Assembly (NCBI GenBank): GCA_036873755.1
Contig: JAVTVY010033681.1
Coordinates: 62,001-126,000, forward strand
DNA: 64,000 nt
DNA from: Hanleya hanleyi
Lineage: Eukaryota; Mollusca; Polyplacophora; Lepidopleurida; Hanleyidae
Direction of reading: 5' to 3'
Shown: piece after piece, positions 1 through 8,852 of the stretch
Position numbering within the stretch: position 1 is the stretch's first letter
Layout of the letters: every line of letters starts with the position of its first letter
Program-made: the position numbers and the translations under genes
Notes under the pieces: generated by a model
The model's input: only the letters and a program-made list of their open reading frames with translations
Told to the model about the DNA's origin: nothing
The model's database searches: none

Positions 1-910
1 TGAAATCCTGGTTCATTGTTTTCTATACTCTTCCATTTCTGGACTTTGGATGGAATCTTTTTTTTTTCTTGAAGTTTCCTACATTTTACGATTTCTCCAC
101 CTTGGATGGAATATGTTTTTTGTTCTTTGAATTCCAAACTTCCCTTATTCTGAACCTTGGATGGAAGCTTTTCAACTGATTTCTTTATTTCTACATTTTT
201 TGTGTTTTAGTTCTGCACCTTGGGTGGAATCCATTTTCTGATTTTTTTTTTATTATTTCGTTTCCTTTTTTTCTTTTTGCATCTTGGATAGAATCCTTAT
301 TCTGGTTCGCTGGTGTCTACAATTGTCCTTTTCTGGGCCTTGGATGGAATCTTTTTCTCCTATTCTTTGAATTCTACGCCTTTTCCTTTCTACACTTTGG
401 ATAGAACCCGTTTTTGTTTACCGTATATCTAAAGTTTTCTTTTCAGCATTTTGAATATAGAATTCTGGTTTGCTGGTATCTACATTTTTCCTTTTCTCTC
501 GATTCTTTGAATTCTACAAGTTTTCTTTGTTGCACCTTGAACAGAATCCCTTATCTGGTTCTTTGATATCTACACTTGTCTTTGACTTCCCCTTGGATAG
601 ATCTCAATTTTTTGGTCTTTGGTTTATAATATACCCTTGTCCGTCTCCTTTGGTTTCCGAAATTCTCTTTTTCTGCAACGTGGATAGAATCCCTGTGTCC
701 TTTGGTTTCCTTGGTTTCTGTAGTTTTCCTTTTCTGCACCTTAGACAACATCTCTTTTCTGGCACTTTGTTATTTACGCTTTTTCTTTTCTGAGTCGTTG
801 ATGGAATCCCTTTCCCGGTTCTTTCATTTCTACATTTTTCCCTTTCTGCCCCTCGAATAGAATCCCTTTTTTTCTGATTCTTTGATTTCTACAGTTTTCT
901 TTTCTGCACG
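1..910. repeat. Minisatellite, units of about 60-65 bp
   Basis: The stretch is a degenerate tandem array. Each unit reads roughly as TTCTGCACCTTGGATAGAAT, then CCCTTTTCTGG, TTCTTTGATTTCTACA and CTTTTCC. Units are T-rich on this strand and diverged by substitutions and small indels. The same array resumes at about 15240, so the Maverick element between the two blocks was inserted into it. Reading frames here are by-products of the T-rich repeat and I do not accept them as genes. Confidence 0.85.
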
Positions 911-916
911 GTCAAT

Positions 917-2341
917 AGTAGTGTATACACATTTCAAGCCAGTGGCGCCTCACTGCGCATGCGCAGGAATTGTGGAGTGGGTGTGCGCGAGAGTGTTGCG
1001 CGCAGGTATGAGATTTTGTGGCCGGTTTGTGGCGGTGTGCGCAGGAGTGCTGTGCGCAGGTATGACGTCACTTCCGGTCTGCGTGAATCGGGCGTGTGTA
1101 TTCCTCCGCCGTGATGCGGTCTGCCTCCGCGGACATAAATTAGTCCCAAATTCTCCGGCATTCTCCGGCAATCTTCAGGTGCGACAGGGGTCCCTAGTGT
1201 ACCGATTGGATCGAGTGAGGTGTCAAAGTGAAGCATTCGTGAAGAGACATCCAACGGGATGGGTGTCACGTGGAACTGACGTCATTCTGCGCATGCGCAG
1301 TAGACAAAGTGTATGGAAATAGACGTTTTGGGGTCTAGGTGGGCCACTATTGGTCCGATGGAGTCATATGAGGTATCAATGTGAAGCATTCGTGAAGGAG
1401 CATCCACCTGGACTAGTAAATCGTTCGTTGTCCACATTCTGCGCATGCGCAGACAGGGAATTGTGGGAAAAGGGTACGGAAATAGACGTTTTGGGGTCCA
1501 GGTAGGCCCCTAATGGTCTGATGGGGTCGAGTGAGGTATCAATGTGAAGCATTCGTGAGGGAGCATCCCACGGGATGGGTGTGACGTGGAACTGACGTCA
1601 TTCTGCGCATGCGCAAGCAGGAATTGGGGGAAAAGGGTATGGAAATAGACATTTTGGGGTCTAGGTGAGCCCCTAATGATCCTATGCTGTCGTATGAGGT
1701 CTTATTTTGAAGCTCTCCTGAGGGAGCATCCGCCTGGACTAGTGTGTTGTTCGTGTTCAACATTCTGCGCATGCACCGATAGGGAATTGTGCGAAAAGGG
1801 TATGGAAATAAACGTTTTGGGGTCTAGGTAGGCCCCTATTGGTCTGATGGGGTCGAGTGAGGTATCAATGTGAAGCATTCGTGAAGCATCATCCGACTGG
1901 GTGGATGTGACTTAAAACCGACGTCATTCTGCGCATGCGCAGTATACCAAGTATATGGAAATAGACATTTTGGCGCCGACATGGGTCACTATTGGTCCGA
2001 TGGTGTCGTCTGAGGTCTTATTTTGAAGCTCTCGTGGAGAAACATCCGACTGTGCTAATGGTTCGTCCGTGTTCAAGAGTCTGCGCATGCGCAGTCTGGC
2101 CGTAGTATAGAAAGCAGACATTTTGGGGGTGCGTGGCAGTGTGTTTGGCCAACCACTATGGGTCCGTGTTTGTGGTTTGGTGGTGTGGGTTGTTCGCACA
2201 GACGTCACTTCCGGTTTCACAAAAACTACCTCCGAACACAGAAGTGTTCCTATTTTCCCTTAAACGTAGGGTCCGGATTTTCAACATCCAAGTTTTCCCC
2301 GGCCCGACCCGGGCCGACCGCACGCGCGCGCGCGCGGGTTA
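917..2341 (+). repeat. Left terminal inverted repeat of the Maverick
   Basis: About 1.4 kb matches the reverse complement of 13256-15230. After a unique outer 350 bp it consists of 5-6 tandem units of about 160 bp. Each unit has a TATGGAAATAGACGTTTTGG block, a GAGGTATCAATGTGAAGC block and the palindrome TGCGCATGCGCA (perfect at 954, 1288, 1440, 1604, 1930 and 2082; decayed at 1766). The inner end is a GC-rich CGCGCG run near 2325. Open frames within it (for example 882-1322) are not conserved as proteins. Confidence 0.9.
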
Positions 2342-2460
2342 AAGGGAAGTTTCGAAAGTATGCAAGGGCACTATATCACATCGGGGTATATATTTCATCC
2401 AAGTATAGCGGAAAGCGGTTGTCGTGAATAACAACAAGTTCAGCAATGTTTAGACAGTTT

Positions 2461-2516
2461 ATTATCCCCAATGTTACATCAAACCCAGACTGGGGGAGCC
2501 GCCTTGGGTATGTTTA
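2461..2516 (-). promoter_or_regulatory. Conserved 3'-end motif downstream of the zinc-finger gene
   Basis: On the minus strand, downstream of the zinc-finger gene, the sequence runs AAACATACC, then GGCTCCCCCAG, then TTTGATG, then GGGGATAAT. The same blocks in the same order lie downstream of the ATPase gene on the other strand (8359-8416). An AATAAA on the minus strand overlaps its end (2458-2463). A shared 3'-processing or termination signal is inferred; nothing in the sequence proves function. Confidence 0.5.
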
Positions 2517-2657
2517 GTATGTTCACAGCAAAACAAATTGAACTATCAAACACCATGTTTTATTATTTAACGCACCGTCACATTTAATGTTTACTGAGCT
2601 CAAGTCAACGATCAGCATGTAGACATAGAGAGTATATACGGCATGTTATGCTATTCA

Positions 2658-3790
2658 TCAGTGCAAGGGTGACGCATTCAGCCGATGGGGGTGGTCCATC
2701 AGCTTGGTAACGAAGAACGTAACATTGGTGACCCTCTCTACGACCCATTGTGTGTTGGGGCGTTGACAATGTGCCCATCTCAAGAGATCCACGGTGACCA
2801 GTTTCTCCAGCATCGTCTCTAGCGACGCCCGGTTAATGATGGTGAACGGCTGGTCAAACACATGGCTGTTATTACTGGCATAATAATACCTGGTAACTGG
2901 TCCGTCTCTTTGTGACGTAAGATGTACCCGAAAGCGACATTCAATTTGAAGACCGTAGCTTGGTCATTGAAGATGGCTTCCACGTAGCTGCATAGATGGG
3001 TGAGGTCAGTGAGTGGGAAATTGTAGATATCTGGAATAGTGCGATCACGGTGGAAAACGTGCCGTATCATGGGCCATTGGCGCCGATAGATGTCACTCAC
3101 TGGATGGGCGTCCTGTAACAGATCGCTAGGAACATCCACTGCATCTTCCAGAAAATGTTCGACATCGTCAGGCGTATGACTAGCAACAATAATGCTAGGG
3201 ACTGGCTGGATATCTAGGCTCTTCTGAACTGTGGGTACAGGCGGGCTCCCTGTGATCGTATCACCAGTGGCATTCGTCTCCCCGGGCTCATCTTCACTGG
3301 GTCTGACCCTCCTGGGTGCCACTTTAGTGGGAAGTTGTCGCCCAAACCGTAGAGACGGGACATGAATCAAACAGTGATGCCGTCTTAACTGACTGGGTCG
3401 TTTGAAGAGTTGACCATATTCCTTACATTGTTCCGTCGCGCCCTCGTGGAATGAGCGTACGTGGCGCAGTAAAGGATCCTCCCGATTAAATGACCGTGCG
3501 CAGGTTATACAAGTATACCGTGCGCCGTTGTGGATGGAAGACTCGTGCCGTCGCAAATCTTCTGGGCGAGTAAATTGCTTCTGGCAAGTTGTGCAAGTGA
3601 ACATCTTGGTGCTGTTTCGTGCCATATAGGTCTTCTCCGCCATGGTATCTACCCCCATGTGTTTAGTGATTATGTTTTCCACCATGGGCAGATCACATAT
3701 ATCGGCCACATGCTGCATCTCATCAACGATATGGATACGGTGCTGCAGAAGCTTAGCTCGATGACATGGCTCCATGACTGTTGTCTCCAC
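2658..3790 (-). pseudogene. C2H2 zinc-finger protein of the Maverick, frameshifted near C-terminus
   Basis: The main frame (3790 down to about 2890) encodes about 300 residues. It has a helical N-terminus, then C2H2 fingers: CTTCQ...HESSIH near residue 65, CITCAR...HVRSFH near 92, and a third that has lost one cysteine pairing (CKEYGQLF...HHCLIH). A Pro/Ser/Thr-rich linker and a C-terminal domain of about 110 residues follow. The C-terminal domain continues in another frame at 2861-2658 (FDQPFTIINR onward), so a frameshift lies at about 2820-2895. It is the only gene transcribed leftward in the element, diverging from the rest across a repeat-rich spacer. Zinc-finger proteins beside capsid genes are common in Mavericks; a transcription-regulator role is inference. 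Confidence 0.75.
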
Positions 3791-3796
3791 TGGTAA

Positions 3797-4185
3797 GGCA
3801 AGAAGCTCCTCTCGTCAGATAGGCTCAGGCTGGTGTGGTTCAGGCAAGTAGCTCCTCTCGTCAGATAGGCTCAGACTGGTCAGGCAGGCTCAGGCTGGTC
3901 AGGTCAAGCAGGCCAATGAACGCAGCAATGCCCTAAACATTCCCACTTTCACACACCTACATAGAAATACCCGGATGCAGGCGCGGACGTCACCGAAAAA
4001 CACACTCACATACAACTCACCACATGCAGTCGCCCCCTCAAGACCCTCATACATACCCGGATGCAGGCGCGGACGTCACCGAAAAAAACACATACAACTT
4101 ACCACATACAGTCGCCCCCTCAAGACCCTCATACATACCCGGATGCAGGCGCGGACGTGAAGTGCCCAGATGAAGACACGGACGT
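3797..4185 (+). repeat. Divergent-promoter spacer with two kinds of short tandem repeat
   Basis: Positions 3797-3905 hold repeats of AGCTCCTCTCGTCAGATAGG and CTCAGGCTGGTCAGG. Positions 3968-4165 hold 2.5 copies of an 86-bp unit beginning CCGGATGCAGGCGCGGACGT. Related CCGGATGYAGGCG sequences recur at 12950-13035, at the other end of the coding region and in the same orientation. The position between the leftward zinc-finger gene and the rightward block fits a control or origin region, but that is inference. Confidence 0.6.
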
Positions 4186-4556
4186 CAGCGAAATTCTGGG
4201 GGAAAACCCCACAGACAGGTCAGTACATGCATTCCTATCATGTTTCCTACTGGTTCCTCCAGCGTGGATGTGCTGTGATGGAGGGCCTAATAGAAGGATT
4301 GTCCTGTAATCTTTGTTGTTGTTGGTCTCTTTTTTGGACTAACCAATCAGAATAATACGTATCACGGACTACACACGTAGAGCTACGCATAGGTGCGCAT
4401 GTGTGACATGGTCTATACAACACGTCCCTCTGCGCCTCACACCTTCATTTCTACGGTCGCAGAGCCATGACGGAGAGCCATCCCTATGCGACTCGCATTT
4501 TATAGCATGCCAACGTGGTTAATTCACTCACGGGTTACTGAGCAGTGGTTCGGTCC

Positions 4557-4793
4557 ATGTTTACAGATGGTGACGACAACGAGGGGCGACGCCAGATCCT
4601 GAAAGAGTTCACAGAAGCGGTCCTCGACAGAGTGCACTCGATGGAGAGGTGTGCTATCACTCACCACTACTGGACTATGACAGCCATCCTTGATGCCCGG
4701 GCTATGGCCCACGAGCGCTCACGCCGCAACCAGCTACGGCTGGTTGGTCTAGTAATGGTCTGTGCCCTATTGACCCTGACGCTGTGGCATTGA
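4557..4793 (+). CDS. Small single-pass membrane protein of the Maverick
   Basis: Seventy-eight residues from the ATG at 4557, stop at 4791. The N-terminal part is charged and helical. The last 20 residues are hydrophobic (LVGLVMVCALLTLTLW) and preceded by RSRRNQLR, giving a tail-anchored, N-terminus-inside topology by the positive-inside rule. The frame is intact, unlike most of its neighbours. It is the first rightward gene after the spacer. I do not recognise a family. A virion or membrane-associated role is a guess from size and topology. Confidence 0.45.
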   Translation: MFTDGDDNEGRRQILKEFTEAVLDRVHSMERCAITHHYWTMTAILDARAMAHERSRRNQLRLVGLVMVCALLTLTLWH

Positions 4794-4807
4794 CAGTGGG
4801 ACCGCAC

Positions 4808-4943
4808 CATAAATACGAGGGTCAGTCAGCGTGTGCGTCATTCACCGTTCGTCATTGCCTCAACCATATCACCGAGGGACCTGACCATAAATACGAGAGA
4901 CGGCCAGAGTGTGTGTCATTCACCGTTCGTCATTGGGTCAACC
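4808..4943 (+). promoter_or_regulatory. Duplicated TATA-type promoter, CATAAATACGAG
   Basis: CATAAATACGAG occurs at 4808-4819 and 4886-4897, each followed about 25-30 bp later by GTCATTCACCGTTCGTCATT, so a 78-bp block is duplicated. The second copy lies about 50 bp before the ATG at 4944. The same core, CTATAAATACGAG, recurs at 5419 before the paralogous gene, again about 40 bp from the ATG. Spacing and repetition support TATA-box promoters for individual genes. Confidence 0.6.
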
Positions 4944-5424
4944 ATGTCACCAGTCCTACAAGCCATCCTTCCCCTTGCACCCCGCGTGGGATTACACGTC
5001 TATGAAGATAAAGTCACCCTCGTTGAAGACCGTGGAGATGTTTGCTGGTCGCGCGCTGAGACCGTATCGAATACGGTTACGCTACACCGTGACGGCTGGA
5101 CCAAATTTAAACGGGTGTTGAGTGGTGAGCTCGGCGGAAACCTCATCCACATAGACAATGCCATCTACGTATACCGTGGAGCCTTCTTTCCACTTGGGCC
5201 GTTACCAAGACCCTACGCGAGGCTTCACCCTAGACCCCGAGCTGTGGACAGCCTTCGAGAAAATGGTGCCTATCGTGGACCACCTGTTTACACCGGACGA
5301 GCGGTCAGCTGTTCAGTTGGAGTGGGCTCGTGCCCTGAGAGAAGCGGCGGCAGAACCCAATGAACAAATTCAGCCCAGTGACATGACCACCCGATCCTTT
5401 GATCTCATGGGGTTCTCCCTATAA
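4944..5424 (+). pseudogene. PC4-like protein, copy 1 (possible ssDNA-binding), frameshifted
   Basis: From the ATG at 4944 the first frame covers about 82 residues. Homology to the downstream copy then continues in another frame (about 5190-5424), so one indel near 5186-5195 breaks it. Each half of the protein has a strand-rich segment followed by a hydrophobic x-L-x-x-x-x-W-x-x-F/L helix: VTLHRDGWTKFKRVL, then FTLDPELWTAFEKMV. This strand-strand-strand-helix pattern resembles the PC4/Sub1 ssDNA-binding fold present twice. The family call is mine from pattern only. The start follows a TATA motif by about 50 bp. Confidence 0.5.
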
Positions 5425-5431
5425 ATACGAG
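5419..5431 (+). promoter_or_regulatory. TATA-type promoter of PC4-like copy 2
   Basis: CTATAAATACGAG overlaps the stop codon of the preceding gene and lies about 36-48 bp upstream of the ATG at 5467. It is nearly identical to the two motifs at 4808 and 4886, which fits each paralogue carrying its own promoter. Confidence 0.6.
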
Positions 5432-5466
5432 AGACAGTCACATCTTGTACCATTCACGTACTGACC

Positions 5467-5925
5467 ATGACGGAGCATATAATACGGGCGTTTCTCAGCT
5501 TGACACCCGAGGTCTTACTGCACGTTTATGCGGATAAGGTCGATATCATGGAGGAGGTGGGAGACATCTGTGATGCAGACCCTACACAACCGTGCCCGGC
5601 TCACATTCGTCTGTCCCGAGAGGGCTGGACCAAATTCAAACGGGTGTTGTCTGGTGAACTGGACGGCGATCTCATTCACTTGTATCACGATGTGTACATC
5701 CGACGCGGCCCCTTCTTTGCTCAACTGGCTCGGCTAGATGGGGGTACAGTGCATTTTACCCTTCACCCTGATCTGGTCTGCATTGGAAGATGCCGTGGTA
5801 GATGTGGATCAAGTGCTCACGGAGGAAGATCGGTCATCGGTCATTTACCATGGGCAATGTGCTGGCAGAAGCCAACAAAGAAAATCAGAAAGAAACTCCG
5901 GCCCAAGATATACCCGTTATAAATA
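5467..5925 (+). pseudogene. PC4-like protein, copy 2, frameshifted
   Basis: This is a paralogue of the preceding gene and shares the block GWTKFKRVLSGEL with identical spacing. The first frame runs from 5467 to about 5765. The homologous C-terminal helix (LIWSALEDAVVDVDQVL) then continues in the frame that begins near 5738 and runs without a stop into the integrase region. Tandem duplication followed by divergence is clear from the protein similarity. Single-strand DNA binding is inferred from the PC4-like repeat pattern and would suit replication or transcription of the element. Confidence 0.5.
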
Positions 5926-6961
5926 TCCCGACAGTCCGGCGGCCTATAGTGCATTGACGGCTCTCTATCGAGCGGCCAAACCCCAGGGGATACAACGTGC
6001 CCAAGTCCGAGATTGGTTAAGAAAACAAGACACCTATACGTTACATCGAGCTGCCCGTCGCCATTTTCTACGGAACCGGGTCATCGCGGGAGGACTAGAT
6101 GCCCAATGGCAAGCGGACTTGGTCGATATGAGCGCCTTTGCCAAACACAACGATGGGAATCGGTATATCTTGACGTGCATCGATATCCTGTCCAAGTAAG
6201 CGTGGGTGGTACCCATCCGGACGAAAACGGGGGCGAATCTCATAGCGGCGTCCAAGGACATCTCCAAGACCGGGCGCAAACCCATGTATTTGCAAATCGA
6301 TGAAGGCGCGGAATTCCTCAACAGACCGTTCCAACAGTTTCTGAAATCCCAGAAGGTGTTTTTCTTCCATACGTACAACGAGACCAAGGCTTCCGTGGTT
6401 GAAAGGTTCAACAGGACATGCATTCAAAGGCCGCATGTATAAATATTTCACCTATAAGAATACAAGGCGGTACATCGATGTTCTCCCGAAACTTGTGAGT
6501 GGTTAAAATCGAGCCTATCACCGGAGTATAGAGAGAGCCCCCATTACCGTAACCCAACGCAATGAAGCCCAAGTCCGGCGTGTCTTGTACCCCAGGCAAT
6601 CGCAGCGAACGACGAAGGAGGTGTACAAGGTCGGGGACCCTGTACGGATCAGTAAATCAAAGGTCAATTTGAGAAAAGTTACTTGCCCAACTGGAGCGAT
6701 GAGCACTTCCTGATTAAACGGTGCCTACCCCGACAGCAGCGAGTCTATGAACTGGAAGATCTTCAAGGGGAACCGTTGCTAGGGACGTTTTACGAGACGG
6801 AATTACAGCCTGTCGTAAAAACACAGCAAGACTACTACACGGTGGAGCAGATTTTGAAAACGGAACGTCGGCGTGGCAAACTGTTTCATTTCGTCAAATG
6901 GCAAGGCTGGCCCAGTTCTTTCAATTTCTGGGTGGCGGCCAATCAGGTGAAACGACTATAA
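5926..6961 (+). pseudogene. Retroviral-type (rve) integrase with C-terminal chromodomain
   Basis: An N-terminal segment is followed by the DDE core. The first Asp lies in WQADLVDM (about 6115), the second in LQIDEGAEF (about 6295), and the Glu in VVERFNR (about 6395). An in-frame TAA at 6197-6199 interrupts the core. Frameshifts follow between about 6430 and 6680. The last frame (6683-6961) ends in a chromodomain-like block, YYTVEQILKTERR...FVKWQGWP, as in Polinton integrases. The enzyme would join element ends to the host chromosome. The true start is unclear because the frame is open upstream into the PC4-like copy; a TATAAAT at about 5921 could serve it. Confidence 0.9.
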
Positions 6962-6963
6962 AG
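6956..6963 (+). promoter_or_regulatory. TATA box before the mucin-like gene
   Basis: ACTATAAAG overlaps the end of the integrase frame and lies about 50 bp upstream of the ATG at 7012, the same spacing as the other TATA motifs in the element. Confidence 0.45.
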
Positions 6964-7011
6964 CCAGACACCACTACCGTCATCCTTCATTCCACGTTCG
7001 ACCACGGTGCT

Positions 7012-7737
7012 ATGGACAAGCAGCTGCTGCCTCTGAACACAGCGTCTCCCAAAACGCGCAAAGCGCAAGTAGGCTTTGTGGTGATATTGCTAACCCTGCT
7101 GAGTGTGTTGTACGGAGGTGTGTTTTACGACGTAGCCTATGTCAGCACTCTACTTAACCAACTGAGAACTCCAGCTGTGAGTGGCAGTGAAACCAGTCTA
7201 GAGATAGCACCAGTCAACCCCGTATCGAGCCCAGTCATCACCACCACCACACCACGTGTACAAGCCGCATCGAGCTCCACACCGAGTATACAGTCAACAC
7301 CGAGCTCGACACCGAGCTCCACATCAAGAACACCCACTACGTCTGAAATCCCGGATTTTATCCCTCACAGTGAACAGACAACGACGACCGACGTTGTACC
7401 CATCACCACTCCAGTTCACTCGTACCAAATTTACAAGAGCGGGTTACCACGACAGCGGATACACCTCGAACCATGGACCCTCGTTGGCAGCATCCCTTCA
7501 CTTGCATCATCGCAGGACCGACGGGCTCAGGCAAAACGCACTTCGTCAGAAGCTCCTTCAACACTCCGACAGCATGATCATCCCATCCATTGCTCAATTC
7601 GTGTGGTGTTATGGAGAATGGCAGGCTGCAATGCCCCACATCACGTTCGTGGAATTACAACACATATAAGGGAAGTGGGAAGAGGTGCCGACATACTGAC
7701 TGCGTCACATGACTTCACAGAACAGTCTTCTGGTTAA
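7012..7737 (+). CDS. Mucin-like type II membrane protein of the Maverick
   Basis: From ATG 7012 the protein starts with a short basic tail (KTRKAQ), then one hydrophobic segment (VGFVVILLTLLSVLYGGVF) at about residues 23-41. An ectodomain of about 100 residues, very rich in Ser, Thr and Pro, follows; it is built from TPSS/TPSI repeats and would be heavily O-glycosylated. After about residue 150 the frame overlaps the ATPase gene in another frame and runs through the inserted sequence, so the distal part is probably not native and the original end is uncertain. A surface or spike-stalk role is inference. Confidence 0.5.
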   Translation: MDKQLLPLNTASPKTRKAQVGFVVILLTLLSVLYGGVFYDVAYVSTLLNQLRTPAVSGSETSLEIAPVNPVSSPVITTTTPRVQAASSSTPSIQSTPSSTPSSTSRTPTTSEIPDFIPHSEQTTTTDVVPITTPVHSYQIYKSGLPRQRIHLEPWTLVGSIPSLASSQDRRAQAKRTSSEAPSTLRQHDHPIHCSIRVVLWRMAGCNAPHHVRGITTHIREVGRGADILTASHDFTEQSSG

Positions 7738-8355
7738 CCTATTCTAAAGCACATACCAAGAATCTAACGATTCGTGATATGTGTTGTATCTCAGGTACGC
7801 TTTTATTGTACCTGTTCATGTGGCAACTTGGATGATATGACCACACGGCCCCTAGCACCGGCATAAGCGGTATTAGATACAAATCTAGAGAGCTATGATG
7901 GAAATGCTCTGACAACTCGTATACTGGTAATTGGTGTTGTCCTACCCAACCTGGCCGATTTGGAACCGGACACCTTGGTGGTTCTGGATGATCTCATGGC
8001 GGAGACGGATGCGCGGGTCACCCAACTCTTTACCAAAGCCAGCCACCATCGACGGCTCAGCATCATCTACATTGTGCAGAATCTGTTCAGTAAAAACAAA
8101 GAACATCGGAACATCAGCTTAAATGCCCACTACCTGGTGGTCTTCAAAAACCCGAGAGATACCACTCAACTGCTGCACCTGGCGAGACAGATGTATCCCG
8201 GTCGCACACCGTTTGCGTTGGAAGCGTTTAAAGATGCGACAACCCCTCAGAACGGGTATGTGCTCTTCGACCCCAAACAAACCACCCCCGATCACCTTCG
8301 ACTACGGACCGGCATCTTTCCCGGAGAGACCCACCACGTGTACATGCAAAAATAA
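7473..8355 (+). pseudogene. Genome-packaging ATPase (FtsK/HerA type), split by an insertion
   Basis: The N-terminal part begins MDPRWQHPF and has the Walker A motif IIAGPTGSGKTHF (about 7500-7545). The frame shifts shortly afterwards. The C-terminal part, from about 7945, begins with the Walker B segment DTLVVLDDLM (7966-7998) and runs to the stop at 8353. Between them lies about 270 bp of foreign DNA (about 7665-7940) with the Penelope-like 3' motif. In viruses of this lineage the ATPase drives DNA into the capsid. The C-terminal half is intact. Confidence 0.85.
7665..7940 (-). mobile_element. Insertion in the ATPase gene: 3' tail of a Penelope-like retroelement
   Basis: On the minus strand this segment carries the block ending CTAGGGGCCGTGTGG and CTAATACCGCTTATGCC (7844-7880). 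The same block follows an RT reading frame at 53254 and also occurs at 32085 and 59371. A 7-bp stem with a nine-base loop (7792-7814) matches one at 32021-32043, with two compensatory changes in the stem. Exact ends and target duplication are not clear. Confidence 0.6.
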
Positions 8356-8358
8356 TGT

Positions 8359-8416
8359 AAACATACCTACAGTGGCTCCCCCAGCTGGAGTGTGTGTGTT
8401 TGATGATGGGGATAAT
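8359..8416 (+). promoter_or_regulatory. Conserved 3'-end motif downstream of the ATPase gene
   Basis: Immediately after the ATPase stop, AAACATACC, GGCTCCCCCAG, TTTGATG and GGGGATAAT occur in the same order as downstream of the zinc-finger gene on the opposite strand (2461-2516). The shared position after stop codons suggests a termination or 3'-processing signal. Confidence 0.5.
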
Positions 8417-8509
8417 CAAAAGAATTAATACCACAGCATGGTTGACTTTGTCTCTGTCCTCTGAAGTAGATAAAAAGAGCAGAGTTGTGGGTTCTGGCAT
8501 TAGTTGTAC

Positions 8510-8852
8510 ATGATGTCTGCGCGAGTACGGAAGCACGCTCCGACGTTCCGTGTATTGAAGACGGCCCCACCGGAGTTGGTCCGAACCATTGTACGCGGTG
8601 CGGACCCTGACCTTGTACGCTGTCTGTGCGAGATCGGATACAACCTGTTCAAAGGCAACGTACCACTGACCGGCTCAGAAGACCAAGTTGACCAAGCATA
8701 AGACAGGTCTCCGAACCCTAGTCGAGAAGCGAGTATCTCAAACACAAAAGAAAAAGGTGTTACAGAAAGGCGGCTTTCCCGGGGCCATCTTAGGACCGTT
8801 GGCCGCTTCCGTGTTGGGTCCAGTGTTGGGTGGACTCTTCGACCGACAATGA
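8510..8852 (+). pseudogene. Small basic protein with Gly-rich hydrophobic C-terminus, frameshifted
   Basis: From ATG 8510 (an ATGATG pair) the first frame gives about 63 residues. The homologous continuation, with a Lys-rich stretch (QKKKVLQKGG) and a hydrophobic Gly/Ala/Leu tail (GAILGPLAASVLGPVLGG), is in another frame to a TGA at 8850. A single indel near 8685-8695 explains this. Small proteins with a Lys-rich then Gly-rich hydrophobic tail are a recurrent Maverick component and probably virion or core associated. Its stop overlaps the next start as ATGA. Confidence 0.6.

Noticed and set aside
882..1322. A 146-codon frame in the left Maverick inverted repeat
   Set aside because: It crosses the element boundary, consists of terminal repeat sequence, and the counterpart in the right repeat does not preserve it.
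7784..7882. Hammerhead ribozyme in the Penelope-like tail
   Set aside because: The invariant CUGANGA and GAAA core is not found near the conserved motif in any of the four copies.
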